Assembly (NCBI GenBank): GCA_006384855.1
Contig: VCJN01003147.1
Location: 1 to 64,000, forward strand
Source of the DNA: Tetraselmis striata
Taxonomy: Eukaryota; Chlorophyta; Chlorodendrophyceae; Chlorodendrales; Chlorodendraceae
DNA: 64,000 bases
Direction of reading: 5' to 3'
Made by a program: the position numbers and the translations under genes. Below the pieces are notes generated by a model that saw only the letters and a list, made by a program, of their open reading frames with translations, searched no databases and had not been told where the DNA came from. Below, piece by piece: positions 22,929 through 32,890 of the stretch. Numbering within the stretch: position 1 is the first letter of the stretch; each line of letters opens with the position of its first letter.

Positions 22929-25900
22929 ATGGCCTTAGGCAACACTGATGCTACCGCAGGCGCTGCCGCACCGGAGGATGGGCCGGCCGAAGATTAACCG
23001 GAGGTTGAGGCACCATCGGTGGTGCACGCGCATCGCGACGTCCTCAACAAGAGACTTCGTGAGTATGTGGGGCAACGTCGAGACAACCAGACGTTGCGGA
23101 CAGAGGCAGAGTACAATGAAGCCATGCAAACCCTCCGTACCTTCGACCAAACGACGAGAGAGGTGGGGCCTTGTTCGCAGGTTGCCCCCCGATATGGGCC
23201 ACAGACCTCGCGGGTAGGCGGGTTCGCGTGTTATCACTGTACAGTCTGACGTTTAGCCGACCCGATCGCGCACCAGCCCGCTCATCCTCTACATAGTACA
23301 GTTCCCGACAGTCGACTCTTTTGCCTCGTTGTTTGCGCCTGTAGCTCCGCTGCTGGCGCCGATTTTACGGTACGGCTTGCAACTGGGCGGGCACTTGCAG
23401 CCGCCGCCTGTACTGCCGCGCCGAGCCGAAATAAACTGGCGCCGCGCCTCTGCCATGTACTGAGGTGCAAAGGGCTCTTGTTGGATTGTCAAGCAGGAAT
23501 GATCGCGGGCCTGGGCTACAAAGCGCCGCTTCGATATCCTGACCTGCGGAGACTCCGATATGCTCATCCAGAAGGGGGACATAAATGTCCCTCTGGAGCA
23601 GGTGAAGCTCTCCAGTCTCGCCGGGATGGTCTTCGAACACATCCGGGATTTGCACCTCAAAGGGGTGCACGCCAAGGTGTACCTCCCTGAGCCCTTCCAT
23701 TGTCCCGCTCTGCTTGCTGCCACTGCATGTTGGCTACGTACACACCACTAAGTGTACCCTCCCCCCATCACACTGTGCAGCTCAAGAAGCTTCACAAAAT
23801 GATTCTGGGAAGGTACTGCAACATCCCCAGGCGTGTCGTCAAACTTTCCTGCGAAACATGCGTCACCTGCGCCAAGCACAGAACTACTAAGGCTAAGGCC
23901 GGTCACCGGCCGATATTGTCCAAGGGCATGTTCGGGACCCGTGGCCAGATCGACCTCATCGACTACCAATCATCATAATACAAGGGCTACCGCTTCCTGC
24001 TCACCTACATCGATCACGGCATCAAGTTTTGCTTCTGCACTCCGATCCCCAACAAGGAGGTTTGTATGCCACAGTAGCGGGCGAGTTTGATATTTGCGCG
24101 CCTATCCAACCCCGTTGCTTCCGCCTTCCCCTTTCTTATTTAATCTATGTATCTTATCACCCCGCCCCATCCCTGCAGAAGGATACCATAGCAGGGAAAC
24201 TGTTTCTACTCTTCTTTCTCCTTGGGCCGCCTACCATCCTTCAAGCTGACAATGGTAGAGAGTTCTCCGTGTTGCCGACAAGCAACCGAGCAAGATAATC
24301 GGTCTCTCGGAGGAGGAAGCGAAGGAGGTTTGTGGGCCATTGTGTAATAAATAGCATGCTGCCCAGCCTGCATACAAGTGCAGGTCTAAGATATGTGTGT
24401 GTTGTGATTGCAGATGATTGAAAGCACCAAGAAGCTCTTGCCTGGCTGCCAAATGGTAACAGGGAGAGCTACGCATAGCCCCAGCAATGGCGGCATTGAA
24501 AGATTCAACCGCACCATTGAGGAGTACATCGCACATTGGTGTGATGAAAACAAGTCCCCCAATTGCCCTTTGACAAAAAGGAGCAGCAGGCAGAGGAGCA
24601 CGCGCGACAAGAGCAGCAGCCACAAGAGCAGGAAGACATGGATGCCTTCAGAACGCCAGCGCCTCTCCCAGTTGGTGAATGCCTGCAAAGCCGTTGCAGT
24701 ATTGTTGGCCTGCCATGCTGCGCCTGTACTGCGCCATAGCATAAAGTGCTGAGCAATGATTATGTTAATGTGATTATAATCAACTCTTTATTTAATATAA
24801 CAATCGACAGTAGTATTATCACTACTCTTATACGTATGTAAATATTATATATGTTGGGTTTTATATATATAATTACTGCTGCTGCTATTGGGTTATGTAT
24901 ATTAGGTTATGATGTTGTACATACTGTGATATGATAATGCCCTCTAGCCAAGGCCATAACTTTCATTGTAATGTCTCTCTCTCTCTCTCACTCTCTCCAA
25001 ATAATACTTACTGTATTTTTTATGTGTGTTTGCTGTATTATGTATTTATTTTGAATACTATAATTATGCAGCAGTGCTAGCTCATATTCCACTGCGTATA
25101 TATCATGAACACACAAGTGCTAACTTATATTTCCCTGCTCCTCGCTCCTCCGTGTACACCAAAAAGATCTGCCCATCACGTCCAGGATTAGCGTGAACGC
25201 GCAGCACGATGAGCAGCTGCTCACTCGCAACGAGGACCAGCAGACAGTACGCGCCTACGTCCCAGACCCCAACTTGCCATGGGACCCGGACACATATTGC
25301 GCCCCATGCAAGGCTTTGTGCGATGGTGGGCATTGCAAGATTGGGATGCTTATCCCCACAGTTGGCCTTGTCAAGGGTCATCAGTGTGCGCGCGGCAAGG
25401 CCTTCTACCATGTCATATCCACAGGTAACCTGTTGTTGCTGTCAATCTTGTCAGCATGCCCGTTATTTATGGCATGGGTGTGACTGTGTCACTCATGTGT
25501 CTTGCACGCAGGTGGAACGGATGATGGCCACCGCAGCAACGATTGCATGGCTGCTGGGACAGTGGATGTGGTGCAGCCACCACAAGAAACGACAAGTGCA
25601 GCCACCGTTGCAGCTGCCTCGTCCCGTGAGTCAGTGGGCCGCAAGAGGCAAAGGTCGCCCTAGGAGCCACCACTGCTTCCGGCTGCAGCGGCGGAGGCTA
25701 CTCCACGAGTCCTCGTGCAAGCACGCGCGGCCGTTGGCGATTGTAGTCCAGTATCTCCCTCCCAGCTGGCTAACAGTCCCAGGCGGCGCGCAATCAGGGC
25801 TCAGTGTGGTGCTGCACAGGCCAAGCAGGCTAGGGTGATGCGTGCCCGGGTCGCTGCCAAGGCCGGCCCAGCACTGATGGTGGGTGATGTGGTCAGAGTG

Positions 25901-26469
25901 CCTTTGGCAAAGGAGGACCGTGGCAAGGTGGACCCTAAATTCTTGACATGCGTGGTGAGTGAGGTGAGTTTTGTTATGCTCCTCTTGCTGTATACTGATG
26001 CCATTTGCACGCAATGCTTGATATGTCCAAATGATGACGCGCACATCTTCTTTCTCAAATGCCCTCCCCAACCCCCTGTTTTGCAGGTCACAGAATGCAA
26101 TTCTTACACAGTGGCTGTGGATGCAGGTGTTATCAAGACCACATATGGGCAGCAAGATATGGATCAGTTGCGCAACATTGCACCCGCGCAGGTGGGCTTC
26201 TCGGTGTGGTAGAGAAGTGGAGCGACCAAGCATCATGAAAGAAGATCTCCCTCAGAGGTGTAAGATCTGTGTCACTATTTGAGGGCCGAGGAATGATCAA
26301 ATGCACATGTAAAAGGCCGCGTGCCACCAGTGTGTGCAGTTGCCGCAAAGCTGGTAGGAAATGCAACTCTAGGTGTCACCATAATAACAACTGCTGTCGG
26401 AACATTGAGGACCATGGTGCTGGCACTAGCGCTCAGGGAGCTGCCACCCCAGTCCGTGTAATGAACTAA
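22929..26469 (+). CDS. Ginger-type integrase/transposase with KRBA2-like C-terminus
   Basis: Parts in order: a start region at 22929 (MALGNTDATAG); a His-Cys zinc segment (GMVFEHIRDLHLKGVHAK, later CETCVTCAKH) at 23560-23880; an integrase core with GQIDLIDYQS (first Asp, about 23944), ILQADNGREFS (second Asp, about 24240) and HSPSNGGIERFNRTIEEY (Glu, about 24480); a chromo/SH3-like stretch VGDVVRVPL at about 25885; and a Cys-rich tail CSCRKAGRKCNSRCH at 26336-26400. This order matches animal KRBA2-like genes, which derive from Ginger transposases. Introns with GT-AG ends are likely near 24310-24413, 25424-25511 and 25960-26086. An in-frame TAA interrupts the frame soon after the first Met, so the true start may differ or this copy may be inactive. 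Confidence 0.75.
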
Positions 26470-26629
26470 AGTTTAGAATAAAATAAAATCTAATCGAAGT
26501 CTCTCTTCAATTTCACTCTAATTTAAAGTTAATGGAATCTGCTACTTAATTTGAACTTAATTGAAATCGAATTGATTTCGCGTTAAAATTCGGACAGAAA
26601 CTTACCATATCACACATGGGCCGGATAGC

Positions 26630-26875
26630 GTGGATCCATGTGTAAATGGTCCAAGTACCGCGCTCCATGCGCACATGGGCTGGTCCGTGTGTACATGGTC
26701 GTTTGTCGAGGGCAGTCCATGTGTACATGGGTCAGCCAACGACCCGTGTTCACATGGACCGTTTCCGGTTGACTCCATGTGTACATGGTACGGGCCATGT
26801 GGACATGGGTCAATGGAGGCTCCATGTTAACATGGACCGCTCCATGTACACATGGACCGCATGTCCACATGGATC
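26630..26875 (-). repeat. Right terminal inverted repeat, palindrome array
   Basis: Ten palindromic units of the CCATGTNNACATGG type, mirror image of the left end. The outermost about 105 bases match the left repeat with two substitutions and one single-base gap. Confidence 0.85.
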
Positions 26876-26889
26876 TTAACATATATGTC

Positions 26890-27670
26890 CAGGCGTCCTA
26901 TGCGTCAAACCCGTTGCCACAGTACGGTGTGGGTGTCCCCGCGGGGGTTGTGGCCGGGTTGCACATCATGATACAATTACGCACCCGAGTATTTCCCACT
27001 GCCCGCCGATTGGCCCGGATTCATGCCATGCCTGAGCGGTTCCTTGAACACTGCCCTGCATGTGGCGGAGGTGAATCTGAGACTATCGAACATATGTTGG
27101 TGGAGTGCCCGCGGTGGGGGTATCACCGTCATAATTTTGGGTTGTTAGTTCCGGAGTTCAGGGATTTTATTAGTAGTCATGTTATTGCGTCAACACCTGA
27201 GGACTTAACTGCCTTTATTTTGGGCGGGGTCCCCCCTTCCCTTCACGGCGCCATGGATTTTACTGGGAATGGGAAATTTTTCCAGCTATGGCGTCGGGCC
27301 CTCCCTCACATTGGCTTTTTTATTGCACATGTATCGCACTCCCGAAGTGCTTTGCTCCGCGGGTTGGGGCTTGCCCCAACTCGCATTACTCGAATGGGCC
27401 GACGCCCAAACGGGTAGGGCGGACCTTTCGTGGTCAGTGCCGGGTATTTTGATGGCAATGTTTTAGACGGTGATCCAACAGTGTTGGAAATTCCGTCACT
27501 GGCCTCCGATTAGTCTTGCAGATTGTTTCGGCAATTTGCTTGATGACTAAAACGGAGCGTCGCCTACCCAGGGCTTTCCGTAACTGGATTGCTGCCTAAA
27601 CGGCCGTCGTAGAGACGCTACAAGGGTTTTACTGGTGCCAGTCTTGTCCCGGGGGCGAAAACAAAAAAAA
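26890..27670 (+). mobile_element. LINE 3' end with zinc-knuckle domain
   Basis: The open frame to 27417 carries the zf-RVT pattern found at the C-terminus of L1-like LINEs: CPACGGGESETIEHMLVECP at about 27053-27110, preceded by a basic helix ending RLARIHAMPERFLEH. The untranslated tail, about 27510-27660, ends in an A-rich run and recurs at 36940 (+) and 53560-53455 (-). No reverse transcriptase part is present, so this is a 5'-truncated copy. It directly abuts the Ginger element, which may have landed in or beside it. Confidence 0.75.
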
Positions 27671-28092
27671 GGGCGCGGCGCGAGACGAGCGCGAGGGCGC
27701 GTTCGACGCGACGGGCCGACGACGAGCCAAAGCCATCAGTAGACTGACAAGGGAAAACAACTCAATCACTGCTGCTGCTCCCCGAGTCCACGCCAGACAA
27801 CCAACCCCCACGCCACAGGCCCTCGCGCACGCTGAAGCCCGCAAGGAGTCTTCGCCCGCGCTGACACGATTTCCGGCGCAGATACTACATGAATACAATC
27901 AGCCAGACGTCCCTAGCTGCCAGCACCATTGGCCAGCAATACCCGGGTACGTACTCGCAGGTTGCTTTTACTTTCACAATGCTGCTGGCGATCCGGGTCC
28001 GAGATCTAAATATTACAGTCACGTATTGAAATTTGAATCATGCTAACAGTGGCAGCGTTTCCTAACGGCTTGGGTCGCTCAATATCACGGGC

Positions 28093-28593
28093 ATGCTCCT
28101 CCACGCAGGCAGCAATAACCCTGCCATGAAGCTGCTTCTGGCGGATTATTTTGCCAAGCAAGAAGCCATGACGCGCGCGCATGAGGCCAGGATGAGCGCG
28201 CATGCGGCCAAAATGAGCGCGCAGGAAGAGAACAGCAAGGTGATGATGACACAGCTGGAAGACCAAGGCAAGGAGCTGCTGGAGGTGAAGACCGAGCTGG
28301 CAGTGACAAAGCAGGAGCTGGCGGAGGTGAACACTGAGCTGGCAGTGACGATGCAGGACCTGGCGCAGGCAAACCAGAAGCTGAATGTGCAAGGGCAGAA
28401 GCTGACAACACAGGAGAGGCAGATTCAGCAGGCCCACCATGCTCTGACCCTGGGCATGGAGAAGATTGACACCCTTCAGCAGACCGTTGAGGATCAGAAG
28501 CACCAGCTTTCTGGCCTGGACCCGTTTGGTCCTTCGCTAAGCATGCATTGGTGCCATAGTGACCGAATCCCACCGAGCAGCTGCTCAACTTAA
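28093..28593 (+). CDS. Coiled-coil protein, hypothetical
   Basis: A 166-residue frame. Residues about 15-145 are an unbroken heptad-type coiled coil rich in Glu, Gln, Lys and Leu (for example KELLEVKTELAVTKQELAEV). Its start, LLADYFAKQEA, resembles VADLLNKQEA in the larger gene at 30275-32065, so the two are probably relatives. An acceptor-like CACGCAG ends at 28109, which would make this the second exon of a longer gene. An open stretch on the same strand at about 27690-28034 could be an upstream exon but resembles nothing known. Function unknown. Confidence 0.5.
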   Translation: MLLHAGSNNPAMKLLLADYFAKQEAMTRAHEARMSAHAAKMSAQEENSKVMMTQLEDQGKELLEVKTELAVTKQELAEVNTELAVTMQDLAQANQKLNVQGQKLTTQERQIQQAHHALTLGMEKIDTLQQTVEDQKHQLSGLDPFGPSLSMHWCHSDRIPPSSCST

Positions 28594-30274
28594 GTTATGA
28601 ACATATGCCAGCCATCCTCATCACCATGACCATGAAAGGTCTGCCGAGCATTTGATTTGAGTATGCACATAACATCCTCGGTCAGCCGCGCCCCGTGTGT
28701 TTCGAAGACGCTGCTTCAAAAAGTGCAGCCGATCCATTTATATAATAGTACGACATTTCTCCATCCACCTCTCCATCGTCATATGGATCTGTCCTGCAGT
28801 GCAATTCTGACATTGTAAGTGCTTAGAATTGATGTTTTGCTGCTGCTACATACCATGTTTGCTATGTGGCAGTGGGAAATCTATCGAGACTTCTGCCAAT
28901 CTCTGTAGCCAACTGCAAACTGCATATCATACTAACATGATCACCTTTGGCCTGATGTATGTAGGGAGTACAGGATACCCGCGCTGTGCTTCCGAATTGC
29001 GCTGCAAGTATATTGTTGCCTTCCCAATCGAAACACGTATGGTGAAAAAAACTGTATCGCCGCTGATGTGCAGCTGTGTGTTTCTCCGTTGCACTTGACT
29101 GCGAGACTAATACTGGGCATTCAAGTCAATATGAGGTCACTCGCCGTACGGTAGCATGACGTGCGGGAAAATTATGTCATATACTAGCTGGCTGAGCAGC
29201 AAATCCTTAACAGTAGCGCAAGGGTCTCCTCACCAATGATGTAATTTGATTAGCAGGTTTGATAATAATAGCTGCAGCTCAAACATTGATTCAGAAAACA
29301 CTTGAGACCATATATATACTCACATGGGCATGTTTTGTCTACTCTCGCTCATTACCAATATGCTGTTTAGGACAGGCATGTACTTTGTAGCCTATCTTCA
29401 TCCGCGCTAGCCTCCTACGCATGCATGTAGTCGTTATCATTTCGTGTCCAATTGAAGAAGACAGTGGAGTGATGGAGTGATGTCAGAGTCTGACATCGTC
29501 ATGGTGAATAGGGGTTGCTGGCAGTGCAGGTTCTCGTATCGTATAAGTATGTATGTCTCGTGACCGGCAACTATAACTTGCGTCACCGTCCGAGCGGCAC
29601 ATGCTGACCGGGATTACTTGCGCCGTTCGGGCATGACGGCCAATTTAATTCATTCTGAGGCCTTTACTGTACGGGTTACTTCGGCGAGGATTTACTTTTG
29701 TCTTTATTCAATACTTTGGTACGAGTACGTACGGTACGTGAGCTCGTCGACGTCGTCGGCTTTATATCAGTCGCAATATATTTATACAGATATGTATTAC
29801 ATATATATATTACATCATCGGCAGGATCGTCATCCAGGACGCGACGACTAACTAATAAATGTAAATATGCTGACGACGGCGGTGAGCCGGACATCACCCC
29901 GAGAAGCCGCCAGATTTTGGGTTAAACAGAACCCAAAATACACCATCTGCTCGCTGAGAGCTCAACCCACTCCGCTTCGCACACCTACCATATCTCGCAG
30001 ACGCCCAAGTCCGTGCAGTGTTCTCCAGCTCCCTGACCTGGAAACCGCGTCTGGAGCGCAGCGATGTAAACAGCTGCACGCTCGGGTACCGCGCCGCTCG
30101 GCCTTTCTCACCCCTTATTCGTCGTCGTGCTCGACAAGCAGCAGGTCGACGCGGCCGTCAGTAAGCGCATCCCGTCTGCCCGCGTTCGACAGCACAGCCT
30201 GTGCAGCGCCGGAACTCCGTCGAAACAGCCGCGTCACGACGAATCATCCCCTCTGAGCCTGTCAATCTGTTAGC
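28594..30274. other. Intergenic, no gene recognised
   Basis: AT-richer DNA with only short frames. A perfect small hairpin, ATTTTGGGTT-loop-AACCCAAAAT, lies at about 29914-29940. Nothing else was supportable. Confidence 0.5.
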
Positions 30275-32065
30275 ATGCCGACTTCCGACGCCCTCACCGA
30301 CGGGCTTTTCACACCAGCATCCGCGGCCGCCGCACGCCGGCACTCGTTCCATGGGCAGTTCTCTCCGCTCCCGCTGCCTTCGCTCGGCGACTTGCCGCAT
30401 ACAGCATCGCACCGCTCTTCGCCAGCCGCATTCCCGAGGTGCTTCTCAACATCGCCGGCTAGCAGCCCTGTACTGGCGGGCCTCGGCGTCAACCTGGAGA
30501 CGGGTGAGGCGCTAGAGCCGGGCGTCCAGCACCGGGCGTATGTGTACACTCGTCTGGATGGATCGCCCGCGGCAAGCAAGCGGGCAAAGCCGGACAGCGG
30601 TGGCGCGTCGGCGGACGGCGAGCCGAGCGCCAAGGCGGCGAGAGGGCACGAGGCTGTGTTCGTCATCAAAGACAGCACTGGAGGTAAGCGGCGCCGCTGC
30701 GTGCTGACACTCCCCAAAGATATGCGCAGCAGTATAGCGCAGTAGTGCAAGCATATGCATGTTATTGTCTTATTAGTAGTCTTAGTCCCATGCGCCCGCT
30801 ACCAATGAGCGTCGAAGCAGTCGGAGGGTGGATGGTGAAGACCGCTTTCCCTAGAGCTTGGCGCAGAGGCTTCGCACTGGTGGCGGCGTTGCTATGTTAT
30901 TACCTACGACCTAACCCCGAATGCTCGTATGTTTTAACTATACGTCCATAGTAATTGCCGACAAAGCGGGAGAAACGTAATAGTAGTCTACACATATATG
31001 TGCATGATGCATAATCGTAGCATGCTTTCCGTAGGCTACCGAGTGCGCATAAGGCGTTGTCGACATCCCTAAGACCTTGTGTCACACTGTCACACGATAA
31101 GCTATATGAAACAACGTCGTACGATTCTGATGTCTCGACGACAATGAGGTGGTCGTATTCTTTCAAAATCGTGTCTCTACATACAAACTCATGGGTGTCG
31201 CATCATAGTAGTCTTAGTATGCATCACGAGTATACTGCTGCCCTGATGAGCTGTTATTTTGACAGCCACTGATTTGTGTTCTGCGTTTGGTACGGCAGGG
31301 TCCCGCAAACCCGCGGCTGTCCATTGCGGCGCGGACAGCTCCATTCACCAGATGGTGGCAGACTTGTTGAACAAGCAAGAGGCCACCGCGCTGGAGGCCA
31401 AGCAGGCGAGGGACACCATGCTGAAGGAGATCGAGCAGGCGCGGGAGGCGATGGCCGCGAAGGAGGGGCAGGTAAAAGAGGCGCATGACACGATGGCAGT
31501 CCTGGCGGCGGGGCTGATCGCGCAGCACCATCGGGCGGAGCAGGCGGAGGAGGCGATGGCGAGGAAAGAGGCAGTGCGGGAGCAGCAGGCGAGGGAGCAG
31601 GAGGCCATGGTGCTGGAGCTGGTGGAGCACGTGAAGCGGGCGACGTCGCTGCACCAGGGCGTGATCAAGAAGACGGCAGCGGGCCAGGAGGCGACAAACA
31701 GGGAGCTTGCGGGCGTGAAGCGGGAGCTGGCCACGCAGCAGCGGAGGGCCGCTCAGGCAGAGGAGGCACAGCGCGCCACAGGGGAGAGGCTTGTGTCCCT
31801 GGAGAGCGAGCTTGCGGTGCAGCGGCGGAGGGCGGCGCAGGGCGAAACGGAGATGGGAGCCATGAAGGAGGAGGTGGCAGTGCACAAGCAGACGCTCGCC
31901 GTGATGAAACACAGGATGCAGCGGATGAAGCAGCTCATGACGGAGGCCGACCGAACGGTCCGTAATCTGACGGGGGCACTGGAGGCCGCGGATGCAGAGA
32001 TTGCGTCCTACCGAAGCTGCCTCAGCACCGACGCCCTGGCCGGCTTCACCGAGTCGCTGGCGTGA
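30275..32065 (+). CDS. Two-exon nuclear-type protein with Ser/Pro-rich head and coiled-coil tail
   Basis: Exon 1 is 30275-30683 and exon 2 is 31299-32065, joined by a GT-AG intron with matching phase, giving about 391 residues. The first 135 residues are rich in Ser, Pro and Ala, with basic clusters (ASKRAKPD, GGKRRRCVL) that could act as nuclear localisation signals. Residues about 145-370 form a long coiled coil dense in Ala, Glu, Gln and Arg. The protein ends LAGFTESLA. A smaller relative lies at 28093. Chosen start: first Met of the open frame at 30275. No enzyme motif was seen and no function is proposed. Confidence 0.6.
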
Positions 32066-32755
32066 TAAAGTCGCAGAGAGACCGCCATGCCCGGCAGCCG
32101 AAGACCACCTCAGGGGGCAGTGTCCATTCGCCCCGTGCTTCCATGACAACAGGGCCTACCACGGAGCTGCGTGGACCGGATGCTCTCCCACAGCGGCTGC
32201 AAGTAGCTCCCGGCGTCTCTCCTCCCTCAGTCGCACCGGTTTCCTTTCCATTACATATCCCCCCCCTCCCCCCCCTGCGGGCCACATTCCCGACTTGTTC
32301 TGCCGGGCCAGCCAGAGTCTCACCATCTTCGTGTGTTTCTGACAATTTGAGTTGCTTCGATCTGCCGTTGTGGGCCGCCATTGGCCGCACCTCTCGCAGT
32401 GTAACTGCCAACGCGCTGGGTGATGCACCGCCACCGTACCTTTCCCTACCCTCCAGCTTGTCGTGTCTGCTTGTATGTTCTCGGCTCCACGCCCACTCCA
32501 TGATGGCGCTTGGCAGAACTGCTAACGTGCTGGGGGCATCGGTATCTATCTAATGTCGATTGCTGACGCAAATGTGCCAGATATATTTAAACGTTCTAGT
32601 TAACGCACCTTTACAGACAGGGGGGCAGTATATTGTTTTTTGGCCTGGTATACAATATGCGCGCGTCGTGCTCACCGCGCAACGCGCCGCCCGCGCGCGC
32701 ACGGCGCGGCGCGGTCGTGCTGGCGGAAGCAGCAGTACCCTGTAGCGCTACCTGT
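32066..32755. other. Intergenic, no gene recognised
   Basis: This is the 3' flank of the coiled-coil gene; a TGTAA lies near 32400. Frames on either strand here are unsupported by any known domain. The right part may belong to the tail of the LINE-like element that runs in from 32887. Confidence 0.4.
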
Positions 32756-32890
32756 TGGTGTGAATTACAAAAAGGGCAGTTCCCCAGAATTAGAAAATCA
32801 ACACAGCAAGCCGCCTAAGGCGACTACTGGTGTGAATTACAAAAAGGGCAGTTCCCCAGAATTAGAAAATCAACACAGCAAGCCGCCTAA
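32756..32890. repeat. Tandem pair of identical 63-base repeats
   Basis: Positions 32756-32818 and 32828-32890 are identical (GGTGTGAATTACAAAAAGGG and onward), with a period of 72. They overlap the stop codon of the reverse-transcriptase frame and its first downstream bases, so they are probably the tail of that element. Confidence 0.9.

Larger units (their letters stand above)
22390..26875 (+). mobile_element. Ginger/KRBA2-type DNA transposon with palindrome-array inverted repeats
   Basis: The ends are near-perfect inverted repeats over about 105 bases (GATCCATGTGGACATGCGG at the left, its complement at the right) and continue as palindrome arrays for about 250 bases each. TTAA lies immediately outside both ends (22386-22389 and 26876-26879) and is a plausible target duplication. 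Because some mirror similarity continues outward, the exact ends could lie up to 25 bases further out. The interior encodes an integrase-type transposase on the plus strand. The outer inverted repeats differ at only a few positions, which suggests recent activity. Confidence 0.8.

Noticed and set aside
31214-32149. Minus-strand frame of 311 codons rich in Leu, His and Arg
   Set aside because: It mirrors the coiled-coil exon; the composition is what the complement of Glu/Gln/Lys-rich codons gives.
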